The notes: generated by a model not told the origin, from the letters alone. A DNA stretch of 64,000 bases from Marivirga salinae (GCF_030503855.1 NZ_CP129971.1:2356001-2420000), one strand, 5' to 3'. Shown: positions 1-9,624, numbered from the stretch's first letter. Program-made: numbers and translations.

Positions 1-339
1 TGGGCAATGATGACATGTAATGTGATTTCTCCTCAGTTATTCTGGTTCAAGAAAATTAGAACAAGTTTATGGGCTACTTTCATTTTATCTATTGTGGTAA
101 ACATTGGAATGTGGTTCGAAAGATTTGTAATTATTGTAACTTCTCTGCATAGAGATTATCTACCATCAAGTTGGGCAATGTTTAGCCCTACTATTTATGA
201 TATGGGGATCTACCTATTCAGTTTTGGTTTATTCTTTACACTGTTCTTCTCTTTTGCAAAATTCTTCCCAGTGATTAATATGGCAGAGGTAAAAGCAGTA
301 TTGAAATCTAGTTCAGGTGAAATCGAAAACAAAAAATAA
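1..339 (+). CDS. actC: Alternative complex III membrane subunit ActC (NrfD-like), C-terminal end
   Basis: Partial gene: the frame is open at base 1 and ends in TAA at 339, so the true start lies before the window. The 112 visible residues contain two hydrophobic segments (about residues 20-42 and 65-85) separated by a polar stretch, as at the C-terminal end of NrfD/PsrC-type quinol-binding membrane proteins. The identification rests mainly on what follows: ActD, ActE and ActF in the standard order of alternative complex III, which oxidises menaquinol and passes electrons to cytochrome c or directly to the caa3 oxidase. The next gene begins two bases after this stop, so they are co-transcribed. 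Confidence 0.8.
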   Translation, partial: WAMMTCNVISPQLFWFKKIRTSLWATFILSIVVNIGMWFERFVIIVTSLHRDYLPSSWAMFSPTIYDMGIYLFSFGLFFTLFFSFAKFFPVINMAEVKAVLKSSSGEIENKK

Positions 340-341
340 TT

Positions 342-866
342 ATGGAAAGCGGTAAAAACTTTATCGTAGGGATTTTTGATGACGAGTCAGTGCTTTTAAG
401 CGCAGTCAAAAAAGTCCGTGGAAGCGATGTAAAAATTCATGAATGTTATACTCCTTATCCAGTGCATGGGTTGGATGATGAATTGGGCTATAAGCGCTCC
501 AGAATTTCCATAGCAGCTTTTATGTTTGGAATCACGGGTACTTGCTTGGCTTTCCTTATGATGATATACATGATGGGGATTGATTGGCCAATGATTATTG
601 GTGGTAAAGATTATGTTGCCATTCCTTCATTCGTACCAGTTGGTTTTGAGGTAACGGTTTTACTTTCTGCTTTAGGAATGGTAGGTACTTTCTTCGTGAT
701 TAGTAACCTTAAGCCATACGGAAAGCCAAGAATTTATGATATTCGAAGTACAGATGATAAGCATGTAATGGCAATTGATTTGGCTAAGAATAAAAAGTCT
801 ACAGACGAATTAAGTTCAATCTTGAAAGATTCAGGTGCTGTGGAAATAAATGAAAAGAAATTTTAA
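342..866 (+). CDS. actD: Alternative complex III subunit ActD (DUF3341)
   Basis: The 174-residue protein has a soluble N-terminal domain (about 1-55, starting with a G-I-F-D-D-E segment typical of DUF3341), two transmembrane helices (about 60-82 and 100-122) and a short C-terminal tail. This matches ActD, a small membrane subunit of the quinol:electron-acceptor oxidoreductase complex. It sits two bases after actC and overlaps or abuts actE, which supports a single act operon. No cofactor motif is expected and none is seen. Confidence 0.88.
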   Translation: MESGKNFIVGIFDDESVLLSAVKKVRGSDVKIHECYTPYPVHGLDDELGYKRSRISIAAFMFGITGTCLAFLMMIYMMGIDWPMIIGGKDYVAIPSFVPVGFEVTVLLSALGMVGTFFVISNLKPYGKPRIYDIRSTDDKHVMAIDLAKNKKSTDELSSILKDSGAVEINEKKF

Positions 867-879
867 GTTGAATTATCAA

Positions 880-1524
880 ATGATGAATACAAATAAAATA
901 TTTCAAATCTTATTTTTCGGCTTAGTTACAGTATTAGTTGTGGCATGTAAGCCAGGTAAAGATGATCCAGGAACGGAATACGCACCTAATATGTATCATG
1001 CCGTTTCATATGAGCCTTTAACACAGATTACTGAAAAGGATGCTGGTGCTTGGGTATCATCTGATGAGGATGAATATGGTGAGTATTACAACTCGAATCC
1101 TAACAATCCTTTCGGGATGACCATGAGAAAGCCAGCTGAAAATACAGTTCCTAGAAGTGAAAATGGAATGTTACCTTATAGATTACCAAAGGATAGCGTA
1201 GAATTAGCTGCTAGAACTTTAAAAAATCCTTTACCTGACAATGATAAAATATTAGAAGAGGGTAAAGTATTATATACAAAATATTGTACGCACTGTCACG
1301 GTGAAAATGGTGGTGGATCTATGGATGAAACAGCAAAAGTAGGTGCAGTTTACCAAGGTGTTCCGTCTTACAGTGCAGGTGCTACTTCTCAATTATCTGA
1401 AGGTCACATTTTTCACGTGATCACACATGGTATCAGAAGAATGGGAGCTCATGGTTCTCAGGTGCAGCAAGAAGACAGATGGAAAATTGTACGTTATGTA
1501 CAAACTTTACAAAAACAAGATTAA
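880..1524 (+). CDS. actE: Alternative complex III monoheme cytochrome c lipoprotein ActE
   Basis: Monoheme c-type cytochrome of alternative complex III, exposed on the periplasmic side and lipid anchored. An N-terminal hydrophobic stretch ends in a lipobox (V-V-A-C), and a single CTHCH heme-binding motif lies near residue 136, followed by a Met-containing C-terminal segment (R-R-M-G-A-H) that could give the sixth ligand. The reading frame extends upstream to 850, overlapping actD, but the signal peptide is best formed from the ATG pair at 880/883. The choice between these two codons is uncertain. The following gene, actF, starts 25 bases downstream. Confidence 0.87.
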   Translation: MMNTNKIFQILFFGLVTVLVVACKPGKDDPGTEYAPNMYHAVSYEPLTQITEKDAGAWVSSDEDEYGEYYNSNPNNPFGMTMRKPAENTVPRSENGMLPYRLPKDSVELAARTLKNPLPDNDKILEEGKVLYTKYCTHCHGENGGGSMDETAKVGAVYQGVPSYSAGATSQLSEGHIFHVITHGIRRMGAHGSQVQQEDRWKIVRYVQTLQKQD

Positions 1525-1549
1525 TATAACAGTTTTAAGATAATTTATC

Positions 1550-2869
1550 ATGGCTGAAGAACAATTTCAATTTACTGCAAAAGCAAAAAAGAGACTCTCT
1601 ATTTTAGCTGTTGTAGGTGTCGTTTTACTTATATTAGGTATTTTTTCTGCGAGCTCTAATTCCCATCATGCTGATGAAGCAAGTCATGGAGAAGGAACTG
1701 AACAAGTAGCAGAGAGTCATGGCGAGGAAGCACATGCTGGTGAAGAGCATGCGGCCGAAGAAGGACATGGTTACCATTGGTCAAAAAGAATATTTGCTAA
1801 TCTGTGGATCAACAATATGTACTTTGTTGGTTTAGCTTTATTAGGCGTGTTCTTTGTAGCTATTCAATACGTTTCTCAAGCAGGTTGGTCAGCTGCCTTA
1901 ATCAGAATTCCTATGTCATTTGGTAATTGGTTACCAATAGGAGGTATTTTGACATTGTTGATTTTTTGGTTTGGTGGTCATGATATATTCCACTGGACAC
2001 ATGAATATCTATATGATGTAAACGACCCACGATATGATGCTATCATTGCTGGAAAAGAGGGATATTTAAACACTCCATTCTTTTTGGTGAGAATGGTAAT
2101 TTATTTTGTGGTGTGGTTCTTAATGTTCCGTTGGATTCGTAAAAAATCATTGGAAGAGGATTTAAATGGTAGTTCAAAATACTACTATAAATTAAGAGGG
2201 ATCTCTGCAGGATTCATTGTTTTCTTTGCTGTTACATCTTCAACTTCAGCTTGGGATTGGATTTTATCTATCGATACTCACTGGTTCTCTACTATGTTCG
2301 GATGGTATGTATTCGCATCATGGTGGGTAACGGCTTTAGCTGCAATCACTTTAATTACTGTGATTTTGAAAGAGCAAGGATACTTGAAGATTGTGAATAT
2401 TGGTGTTTTGCATGACTTAGGTAAATTCGTTTTTGCATTCTCAATTTTCTGGACTTATATCTGGTTTTCTCAGTTCATGTTGATCTACTATTCTAACATT
2501 CCAGAGGAGACTGTTTACTTTATTGAGAGACTTTCAAGTGATCATTATAGCATTGTATTTTTTGTTAATCTAATATTAAACTTTTTCTTTCCATTCTTGG
2601 TTTTCATGCCAAGAGATTCGAAAAGACATACAGTTTTCTTAAAAATCGTTACTATTATCGTTTTAATCGGTCATTGGTTTGATTTTTATTTAATGATTAC
2701 TCCTGGTGTCTTGAAAGAAAATGGTGGATTCGGATTACTAGAAATAGGTATGGCAATGATTTTTGGAGTTGCATTCTTATTTGTAGCCCTAACAGGTTTA
2801 TCGAAATATCCATTGGTGGCTAAAAATCATCCAATGATTAAAGAAGCAGAACATCATCACGTATTTTAA
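1550..2869 (+). CDS. actF: Alternative complex III membrane subunit ActF
   Basis: A 439-residue polytopic membrane protein: one N-terminal helix (about 15-33), a His/Glu-rich loop (about 38-77), then about nine further helices. This is the ActF architecture, a truncated NrfD-like quinol-site subunit of alternative complex III. The His-rich loop resembles metal-binding low-complexity segments found in some family members; its role is not known. It lies between the cytochrome c subunit and oxidase subunit II, consistent with the ACIII-caa3 supercomplex encoded together in Bacteroidota. Confidence 0.87.
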   Translation: MAEEQFQFTAKAKKRLSILAVVGVVLLILGIFSASSNSHHADEASHGEGTEQVAESHGEEAHAGEEHAAEEGHGYHWSKRIFANLWINNMYFVGLALLGVFFVAIQYVSQAGWSAALIRIPMSFGNWLPIGGILTLLIFWFGGHDIFHWTHEYLYDVNDPRYDAIIAGKEGYLNTPFFLVRMVIYFVVWFLMFRWIRKKSLEEDLNGSSKYYYKLRGISAGFIVFFAVTSSTSAWDWILSIDTHWFSTMFGWYVFASWWVTALAAITLITVILKEQGYLKIVNIGVLHDLGKFVFAFSIFWTYIWFSQFMLIYYSNIPEETVYFIERLSSDHYSIVFFVNLILNFFFPFLVFMPRDSKRHTVFLKIVTIIVLIGHWFDFYLMITPGVLKENGGFGLLEIGMAMIFGVAFLFVALTGLSKYPLVAKNHPMIKEAEHHHVF

Positions 2870-2893
2870 TTTAATTAAGTAACAATAACATAT

Positions 2894-3940
2894 ATGTTCA
2901 ATTTAGCTATAGGTTTAGGAGTAGTACTTTTATTAGCAATTTTGTTCTTGATCTTTAGAATTTCCTCTTTGATAAGTGTAGCAAAGGGAAATGCTGATAA
3001 GTTAGAATCAAGTTCTAATAAAATAAATGGTGCCATGTTCTTGGTCTTTTTAATAGGAGGTGGTTTCTTATTTTTCTGGTATTCATTTAAAGAATTCGAT
3101 AATTATAATTTGCCAGTTGCATCGGAACATGGTTCGGAATATGAATTTTTGTTTTGGATAACAATGGCGGTTACGGGAGTTGTATTCGTTCTAACTCAAA
3201 TCTTATTATTCTACTTCTCTTGGAAATATCAGTATAAGGAAGATTCAAAAGCACTTTTCTATCCAGAGAATAACAAGTTAGAAGTTATTTGGACATTTGT
3301 GCCAGCTGTTGTTTTAGCAATTTTGGTTTTCACAGGATGGAGAGTATGGACTGATATTACAGCACCAGCCCCTGAAAACACTAATAATATTGAAATTATG
3401 GGTTACCAATTTGCTTGGGGTGTTCGTTACCCAGGCCTAGATGGTGAATTAGGTGATTCTGATTACAGAGAGATTGATGCAACCAACAACTTTGGAATTG
3501 ATTTTAATGACAAGGCTGCTTATGATGATTTCATTCCTCGTGAAATGCATATCCCAAAAGGAGAGCCTGTAACATTTAACATTAGAGCTAGAGACGTATT
3601 GCATAGTGTATTTGCGCCTCACTTTCGATTGAAAATGGATGCAGTTCCTGGTATGCCAACATCATTTACCTTCACGGCTACTAAAACTACTGAGGAAATG
3701 AGAGAGGAATTGAATGATCCTGAATTCAACTATGAAATAGCTTGTACTGAGGTTTGTGGTAGAGGACACTATTCTATGAAATTAACTTTGATAGTGGATG
3801 AACCTGAAGATTATAGAGCATGGTATGCAGAGCAGGAGTCATTCTTGAAAAGGAATCCTGAGTATTTGTCAAAAGTTCCAACTGAATTAAAAGAAGTTGC
3901 ACTTTTGAAAACAGGAATTGAAAACAAAGAGTTAGACTAA
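2894..3940 (+). CDS. coxB: Cytochrome c oxidase subunit II
   Basis: Electron-entry subunit of the heme-copper oxidase. Three hydrophobic segments are visible (about 2-22, 47-65 and 85-108, with another at 130-150) before a periplasmic cupredoxin domain. The CuA site is complete: His237 in a D-V-L-H motif and the C284-x3-C288-x3-H292-x2-M295 cluster. No CxxCH follows, so the cytochrome c domain of classical caa3 subunit II is not fused here; ActE or a separate cytochrome must deliver electrons. The 348-residue length and the extra N-terminal helices are common in Bacteroidota. It lies 18 bases before coxA. Confidence 0.93.
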   Translation: MFNLAIGLGVVLLLAILFLIFRISSLISVAKGNADKLESSSNKINGAMFLVFLIGGGFLFFWYSFKEFDNYNLPVASEHGSEYEFLFWITMAVTGVVFVLTQILLFYFSWKYQYKEDSKALFYPENNKLEVIWTFVPAVVLAILVFTGWRVWTDITAPAPENTNNIEIMGYQFAWGVRYPGLDGELGDSDYREIDATNNFGIDFNDKAAYDDFIPREMHIPKGEPVTFNIRARDVLHSVFAPHFRLKMDAVPGMPTSFTFTATKTTEEMREELNDPEFNYEIACTEVCGRGHYSMKLTLIVDEPEDYRAWYAEQESFLKRNPEYLSKVPTELKEVALLKTGIENKELD

Positions 3941-3958
3941 AAAATAAATCATAAAGTT

Positions 3959-5827
3959 ATGTCAACAGCGGCAGAAGTAAATATAGATCAAGATGTTCAC
4001 CATGATGAGCATCATGATCACGAACAAAGCTTTATTTCAAAATATATTTTCACTACCGATCATAAAATGATTGGTAAGCAATTCCTAGTTACGGGTATAA
4101 TGTGGGGATTGATTGGTGTTGGAATGTCTGTAATCTTCCGTTTGCAATTAGGATTTCCTGATATGCAATTAGAGTGGTTAAGACCTTTATTAGGAGGTTG
4201 GATTACCGAGACTGGTCAATTAGATCCTGAATTTTATCTTGCACTTGTTACGATGCATGGTACCATTATGGTATTTTTTGTATTAACAGCAGGACTTAGT
4301 GGTACTTTTAGTAATTACTTAATCCCACTACAAATTGGTGCTCGTGATATGGCTTCAGGATTTATGAACATGTTATCATACTGGTTCTTCTTTTTATCAA
4401 GTGTGGTAATGATGACTTCAATTTTTATAGAATCAGGTCCTGCAGCTGGTGGATGGGTTGTTTATCCGCCATTAAGTGCATTACCACAAGCTATTCAAGG
4501 TTCCGGTTTAGGAATGACTTTATGGCTAGTTGCAATGGTATTCTTCATCGTTTCAATGTTATTAGGTGGTATTAACTATATCACTACAGTAATTAACTTG
4601 AGAACTGAAGGAATGTCATTTTCTAGATTGCCATTAACAATCTGGGCTTTCTTCTTAACTGCAGTTATTGGATTATTATCTTTCCCAGTTTTATTTGCTG
4701 CAGCATTATTATTAGTATTTGATAGAAGTTTTGGTACTTCTTTCTATTTATCTGATATCTACATTGGTGGGGAGGCCTTGCCAAATATGGGTGGTAGTCC
4801 TATTCTATATCAGCATTTGTTCTGGTTCTTAGGTCACCCTGAAGTATATATTGTATTGTTGCCTGCTTTGGGTATCACATCAGAAGTTATTGCAACCAAC
4901 TCAAGAAAACCAATATTTGGTTATAGAGCGATGATTGGTTCTATGTTAGGTATTACTGTTCTGTCATTCGTTGTGTGGGCTCACCACATGTTCGTTTCAG
5001 GATTAAATCCTTTCTTAGGTTCAGTTTTTATGTTCTTAACATTAATTATCGCTATTCCATCAGCGGTTAAAGTGTTTAACTACTTAACAACGCTATGGAA
5101 AGGTAATATCATTTTCACACCAGCTACATTGTTCTCAATTGGTTTGGTTTCATTCTTTATATCAGGTGGTTTAACAGGTATTTTCTTAGGAAACTCTGTT
5201 ATTGATATTCAATTGCACGATACATATTTCGTGGTTGCTCACTTCCACTTAGTTATGGGTAGTTTATCAATCTTCGGATTGTTAGCAGGTGTTTATCACT
5301 GGTTCCCTAAGATGTTTGGAAGAATGATGGACGAAAAATTAGGTCATATTCACTTCTGGATGACATTTATTGGTGTTTATATGATTTTCTTCCCAATGCA
5401 CTACATCGGGATTGCTGGTTTCCCAAGAAGATATTACTCATGGACTAACTTTGACGCTTTCAGTGCTTATACTGACTTGAATATGTTTGTGTCTATTGCA
5501 GCTTTTGTTACTGTTGCGGCTCAATTCCTATTCTTGTTCAATTTCTTCTATTCAATGTATAGAGGAAAGAGAGCGCCTCAAAACCCATGGAGATCAAATA
5601 CTTTAGAGTGGACAGCTCCAATTGAGCCTGGTCATGGTAACTGGCCTGGAGAAATTCCTAAAGTGTACAGATGGCCTTATGATTATAGTAAGCCAGGTGC
5701 TAAAGAGGATTTTATTCCGCAGCATATTCCATTGTCGCAAACTCCTGAGTCTAATTTAGATCATGAAGTTGAATTAGCGAAAAAAGAAGTTGTTGATAAA
5801 ACAGCTGATGCAAAATCAGACGCCTAA
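3959..5827 (+). CDS. ctaD: Cytochrome c oxidase subunit I
   Basis: Catalytic subunit of the proton-pumping heme-copper oxidase, 622 residues with about 12 helices. All metal ligands are seen: His100 (heme a), His293 in the G-H-P-E-V-Y motif with the cross-linking Tyr297, the adjacent His342-His343 (CuB), and His428 and His430 in a V-A-H-F-H motif (heme a3 and heme a). A His/Asp-rich N-terminal extension (residues 12-23) precedes the first helix; such extensions are variable. The G-H-P-E-V-Y motif indicates an A-type oxidase. The gene end overlaps the start of ctaA by 20 bases. Confidence 0.96.
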   Translation: MSTAAEVNIDQDVHHDEHHDHEQSFISKYIFTTDHKMIGKQFLVTGIMWGLIGVGMSVIFRLQLGFPDMQLEWLRPLLGGWITETGQLDPEFYLALVTMHGTIMVFFVLTAGLSGTFSNYLIPLQIGARDMASGFMNMLSYWFFFLSSVVMMTSIFIESGPAAGGWVVYPPLSALPQAIQGSGLGMTLWLVAMVFFIVSMLLGGINYITTVINLRTEGMSFSRLPLTIWAFFLTAVIGLLSFPVLFAAALLLVFDRSFGTSFYLSDIYIGGEALPNMGGSPILYQHLFWFLGHPEVYIVLLPALGITSEVIATNSRKPIFGYRAMIGSMLGITVLSFVVWAHHMFVSGLNPFLGSVFMFLTLIIAIPSAVKVFNYLTTLWKGNIIFTPATLFSIGLVSFFISGGLTGIFLGNSVIDIQLHDTYFVVAHFHLVMGSLSIFGLLAGVYHWFPKMFGRMMDEKLGHIHFWMTFIGVYMIFFPMHYIGIAGFPRRYYSWTNFDAFSAYTDLNMFVSIAAFVTVAAQFLFLFNFFYSMYRGKRAPQNPWRSNTLEWTAPIEPGHGNWPGEIPKVYRWPYDYSKPGAKEDFIPQHIPLSQTPESNLDHEVELAKKEVVDKTADAKSDA

Positions 5828-6908
5828 TAAATCATTTAAAGTAAACAGCTATTATCGTAACTTAGTAACAGTTACGGTGGTAGCTGTTTATCTTTTGATA
5901 CTTGCAGGCGGTATCGTGAGAAGTACTGGTTCAGGCATGGGATGTCCAGATTGGCCTAAATGTTTTGGTCAATGGGTTCCGCCAACTTCTACAGAAGAAC
6001 TGCCAGAAAATTATCAAGATTTTTATGCAGAATATAGACATCAAAAGAATATAAGATTTGCCAAATATTTAGATGTTTTTGGCTATTCTGAAATTGGAAA
6101 AGCCATTTTGGAAGATGAATCAATAAAAGAAGAAGCTGAATTTAATGCTTCTAAAACTTGGACAGAATACGTAAATAGACTTTTAGGTGCTCTAGTTGGT
6201 TTTTTGATTATTCTTTGTGTTGTGGGTTCTATTAAATATATAAAGCAGTCTAAGGCAGTATTTGTATTGGCCTTTGCTTCTTTGGTGCTAGTATTGATTC
6301 AAGGATGGATAGGTTCAATTGTAGTTTCTACCAATCTACTTTCCTGGTTAATAACCATACATATGGTTTTAGCACTTGTGATTCTAGCAGTTTTAACTGC
6401 TTTATATTTTGTAGTACATCGCAAAACTGATAAAAGGCAATTAGTGATTCAAGAGCAAAAAAAGCTTACTTATGTTTTGGTAATAGCTATGCTCATGATA
6501 TTGGTGCAAATTATTTTGGGTACTCAGGTGAGAGAATCTTTAGATATAGTAGCAAGTAGGTTAGGAGATGCTCTTAGAGGCAGTTGGATTGAAGATTTGG
6601 GTGTTGAGTTTTATATTCATCGCTCTTTTTCTATCGCAATTGCAATTATTCACCTATATCTTTTGTTCAAATTATTTAAGGCGAAAGATGAGTTGAAAGA
6701 CATTTATCGAAATGTAAAAATCTTAATGAGTCTTATAATATTAGAGATTTTATCAGGTACTATTATGGCTTATTTTGCTATACCATTTTGGGCTCAACCA
6801 ATTCATTTGGTTTTAGGTAGTATGATTTTTGGAGCACAATTTTATATATTTTTGCAAGTAGTTTATACTACTCAAAAGACAAATAAAAAGGAGTATGCAA
6901 TATCCTAA
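5808..6908 (+). CDS. ctaA: Heme A synthase CtaA (COX15)
   Basis: Membrane mono-oxygenase that converts heme O to heme A for the neighbouring oxidase. About eight helices are visible in two four-helix halves, with conserved His residues in the helices (for example the H in T-I-H-M-V-L and in Y-I-H-R-S-F) and the family motif G-G-I-V-R-S-T-G-S-G-M-G-C-P-D-W-P near residues 24-40. The frame opens with TTG at 5790, but ATG 5808 gives a normal start; it overlaps the end of ctaD by 20 bases. Length is 366 residues. An insertion after the first loop (about residues 50-90) fits Bacteroidota members. Confidence 0.93.
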   Translation: MQNQTPNKSFKVNSYYRNLVTVTVVAVYLLILAGGIVRSTGSGMGCPDWPKCFGQWVPPTSTEELPENYQDFYAEYRHQKNIRFAKYLDVFGYSEIGKAILEDESIKEEAEFNASKTWTEYVNRLLGALVGFLIILCVVGSIKYIKQSKAVFVLAFASLVLVLIQGWIGSIVVSTNLLSWLITIHMVLALVILAVLTALYFVVHRKTDKRQLVIQEQKKLTYVLVIAMLMILVQIILGTQVRESLDIVASRLGDALRGSWIEDLGVEFYIHRSFSIAIAIIHLYLLFKLFKAKDELKDIYRNVKILMSLIILEILSGTIMAYFAIPFWAQPIHLVLGSMIFGAQFYIFLQVVYTTQKTNKKEYAIS

Positions 6909-7797
6909 TTCACAAAATATATCCATTACGGACTTTGTATTAAGTTACGCAAAGAATCTATTCATATTATTGAAGCCTAGGTTAAGCTTTTTGGTAGCTT
7001 TTTCTTCAGCTTTTGGCTATGTATTAGGCTTTAGCGGAAGTGGAATAAATTATGCAGTTCTTGCTTTTCTTTCCTTAGGTGGTTTTTTAGTATCAGGTTC
7101 CGCAGTTACCATCAATCAAATCTTAGAGATAGAGTTAGATAAAAAAATGGACAGGACTAAAAACCGTCCATTGCCTACTGGTAAAATATCAATTCAAGAG
7201 GCTACAATTTATGCTGTTATAACTGGTCTTGCTGGCTTAGGATTATTATTAATTTTTACGAATGTCTTAACCACAATCCTATCATTAGTATCTTTGATTT
7301 TATATAGCTTTGTTTACACTCCCTTAAAAAGAGTAGGGCCAATTGCTGTTTTTGCGGGTGCTATCCCTGGAGCTTTGCCTCCATTATTAGGATGGGTTGC
7401 TGCAACCAATGGATTTAGTATAGAAGCATGGATTATCTTTGGTATTCAGTTCATTTGGCAATTCCCACATTTCTGGGCTATTGCTTGGGTTGCAGATGAA
7501 GATTATAAGAAAGCAGGCTTTAAATTATTACCTTCAGGAGGGAAAAAGGATTTGAATACAGCTATTCAAATTATGATTTATACTTTATTCTTAATTCCAT
7601 TAGGTTTATTGCCTACCTTGTTTGGAATAACTGGAATTTATTCAGCCTTAGTGGCTACTATTTGTGGTGTTCTATTTTTAAGTCAGACCTTCTATTTAAT
7701 GAAGGAATGCAGCAAAGAGGCAGCTTTGAAAATAATGTTTGGTTCTTTTTTATACTTGCCAATAGTACAAGTAGCTTATTTATTAGATAAAATTTAA
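6895..7797 (+). CDS. ctaB: Protoheme IX farnesyltransferase CtaB (heme O synthase)
   Basis: UbiA-type membrane prenyltransferase that adds a farnesyl group to protoheme to make heme O, the CtaA substrate. The prenyl-diphosphate binding motif is seen as N-Q-I-L-E-I-E-L-D-K-K-M-D-R-T with R-P-L-P-T-G following, at about residues 74-99. Seven to nine helices fill the remaining protein. Length is 300 residues, normal for the family. The start overlaps ctaA by 14 bases, and the stop is two bases before the next oxidase gene, so synthesis of heme A and the oxidase are translationally linked. Confidence 0.95.
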   Translation: MQYPNSQNISITDFVLSYAKNLFILLKPRLSFLVAFSSAFGYVLGFSGSGINYAVLAFLSLGGFLVSGSAVTINQILEIELDKKMDRTKNRPLPTGKISIQEATIYAVITGLAGLGLLLIFTNVLTTILSLVSLILYSFVYTPLKRVGPIAVFAGAIPGALPPLLGWVAATNGFSIEAWIIFGIQFIWQFPHFWAIAWVADEDYKKAGFKLLPSGGKKDLNTAIQIMIYTLFLIPLGLLPTLFGITGIYSALVATICGVLFLSQTFYLMKECSKEAALKIMFGSFLYLPIVQVAYLLDKI

Positions 7798-7799
7798 TT

Positions 7800-8390
7800 A
7801 TGGAAACTTCTTTAAATAAAGAACAACAATTACAACCGAGTATTAAAATACTCTCCATGCATCCTCTAAAGTTTGCATTGTGGTTATTTATAGTCACTGT
7901 TGTGATGATTTTCGCAGCTCTTACCAGCGCTTATATTGTTCGTCAATCAGAAGGGAATTGGTTGATATTTGAATTACCTAATATCTTTTTATACAATACA
8001 ATAATATTAGTTGCTAGTAGTGTAACCATGCATTTGGCTTATTTAGCGGCTAAGAAAGATAATTTTAAGCAATTAAAGCTTTTCATGATAATAACGGCAG
8101 TCTTATCTGTAGCTTTTTTTATTGGGCAATATGAAGCTTGGGGCGCTTTGGTAGATAGAGATGTTTATTTTGTGGGTAATCCTTCAGGCTCATTTTTATA
8201 TGTAATTTCAGGATTACATGCATTTCATTTGATTTCAGGGCTGATATTTATTTTAATTATGTTATTTTCGGCTTTTAAATATAAGGTTCATTCTAAAAAT
8301 ATGGTAAAAATGGAAATGTGTACAACATATTGGCACTTTTTAGATGGACTTTGGGTATATTTATTTATATTTTTGTTGTTAAATCATTAA
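7800..8390 (+). CDS. Cytochrome c oxidase subunit III, short paralogue
   Basis: A 196-residue protein with five predicted helices and the subunit III signatures: a G-L-H-A-F-H-L-I-S-G segment (about residues 138-147) and the C-terminal Y-W-H-F-L-D-G-L-W-V motif. It is the first of two consecutive subunit III-type genes; the next, at 8414, is longer. Tandem subunit III genes occur in Bacteroidota caa3 operons, the short one resembling the five-helix bacterial form. It starts two bases after ctaB. Which paralogue binds subunit I is not decided by sequence. Confidence 0.88.
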   Translation: METSLNKEQQLQPSIKILSMHPLKFALWLFIVTVVMIFAALTSAYIVRQSEGNWLIFELPNIFLYNTIILVASSVTMHLAYLAAKKDNFKQLKLFMIITAVLSVAFFIGQYEAWGALVDRDVYFVGNPSGSFLYVISGLHAFHLISGLIFILIMLFSAFKYKVHSKNMVKMEMCTTYWHFLDGLWVYLFIFLLLNH

Positions 8391-8413
8391 TCCTATATTG
8401 AACAGTTAAATTT

Positions 8414-9160
8414 ATGGCAACTATTGTAGAAATTGATACTACTACCACAAGCAAATGGGGAGGTGGAGTAGCCCCCATGAATGCTAGTTATGGAAAACTG
8501 ATGATGTGGTTCTTCCTTTTATCGGATGCATTTTCATTCTCAGCTTTACTAATAACTTATGGTCTAATCCGCTATTCACATCCTGCTTATCAGGGGCCAA
8601 CTTCTGAATTTACTTTTAGTACAGAATATTGGCCAATTCCTGAAATGGTTTTTGAAGCACTTCCATTCTTACATGGAGTTCATGCGCCTTTGATTTTCGT
8701 AGGGATCATGACTTTTATATTGATCTTGAGTAGTGTTACTATGGTATTAGCTGTTGAGGCTGGTCATAGAATGGACCGAAGAGCTGTAATCAAATGGATG
8801 CTTTGGACTATCATTGGAGGATTAACTTTCTTAGCTTGTCAGGCATGGGAGTGGAGTCACTTCATTCACGGAACTGCTGAGGGCACTGTTAACGCAATGG
8901 GTGAAACTATTTATGGAGCTAACCTTACGGAAAATCAATATGGGCCTCCATTATTTGCTTCCTTATTCTTTTTTATTACAGGTTTCCACGGATTCCACGT
9001 ATTTAGTGGGGTAGTGATCAATTTCATTATATTCTTCAACGCAGTAGTGGGTACTTATGAAAAAAGAGGTCATTACGAAATGGTTGAGAAAACCGGACTT
9101 TATTGGCACTTTGTTGATTTGGTTTGGGTATTCGTATTTACACTTTTTTACTTGATTTAA
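8414..9160 (+). CDS. ctaE: Cytochrome c oxidase subunit III
   Basis: Subunit III of the heme-copper oxidase, 248 residues. It has the G-F-H-G-F-H-V-F-S-G segment (about residues 192-201) and the Y-W-H-F-V-D-L-V-W-V-F-V-F-T-L-F C-terminus typical of the family; a Glu in the E-W-S-H segment is placed in the lipid-facing helix as in other subunit III proteins. It follows the shorter paralogue by 23 bases. A long loop (about residues 55-75) between helices 1 and 2 is larger than in the short paralogue. Confidence 0.92.
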   Translation: MATIVEIDTTTTSKWGGGVAPMNASYGKLMMWFFLLSDAFSFSALLITYGLIRYSHPAYQGPTSEFTFSTEYWPIPEMVFEALPFLHGVHAPLIFVGIMTFILILSSVTMVLAVEAGHRMDRRAVIKWMLWTIIGGLTFLACQAWEWSHFIHGTAEGTVNAMGETIYGANLTENQYGPPLFASLFFFITGFHGFHVFSGVVINFIIFFNAVVGTYEKRGHYEMVEKTGLYWHFVDLVWVFVFTLFYLI

Positions 9161-9206
9161 CTTTATTTAAATAGAGCCTATTAGGCAATTAAATAAGTAT
9201 ATTCTA

Positions 9207-9235
9207 TTTCTATTTGATGTTGAATCAAATAGAAA
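9207..9235 (+). other. Perfect 12-bp hairpin between ctaE and subunit IV
   Basis: TTTCTATTTGAT (9207-9218) and ATCAAATAGAAA (9224-9235) are perfectly complementary around a five-base loop. No T-run follows, so this is not a standard terminator. It lies in the only wide gap (112 bases) of the oxidase operon, and could slow or stabilise the upstream mRNA, or set subunit IV levels. Confidence 0.6.
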
Positions 9236-9272
9236 GAATTTGCAAAAATAATTATTAGAATCCATATAAGAT

Positions 9273-9599
9273 ATGTCACACGAAGAAACTAATAACGTTC
9301 AGGTAATTCCTGAAGATAAGGAGAAGACCAAAAAGATTTGGAAAGTAGCAGCGATTTTGGCAATTGTAACCATTATAGAATTTATTTTTGCTTTTACTTT
9401 GCCAAGAGGTATCATTCTGGTATCTATTTTCTTAGGTTTAACAGTAGTAAAAGCATTTTATATAGTTGCTGAATTTATGCACTTAAAGCATGAACAGAAA
9501 GCGTTAATATGGTCTATAATGATACCTACTATACTGATTTTATGGTTAGTTGTAGCCTTGATGGTAGAAGGTACTGCTATATTTAACATCAGACATTAA
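9273..9599 (+). CDS. Cytochrome c oxidase subunit IV family protein
   Basis: A 108-residue protein with three hydrophobic helices (about 23-43, 46-66 and 77-98) after a charged N-terminus. It matches the prokaryotic subunit IV (CtaF/CyoD-like) family, a small accessory subunit of caa3 oxidases, including the A-E-F-M-H-L-K-H-E segment between helices 2 and 3. It is the last gene before a strong terminator at 9625-9657, so it closes the oxidase operon. Confidence 0.85.
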   Translation: MSHEETNNVQVIPEDKEKTKKIWKVAAILAIVTIIEFIFAFTLPRGIILVSIFLGLTVVKAFYIVAEFMHLKHEQKALIWSIMIPTILILWLVVALMVEGTAIFNIRH

Positions 9600-9624
9600 A
9601 TTATTTCATTTGATATTTTTAATA

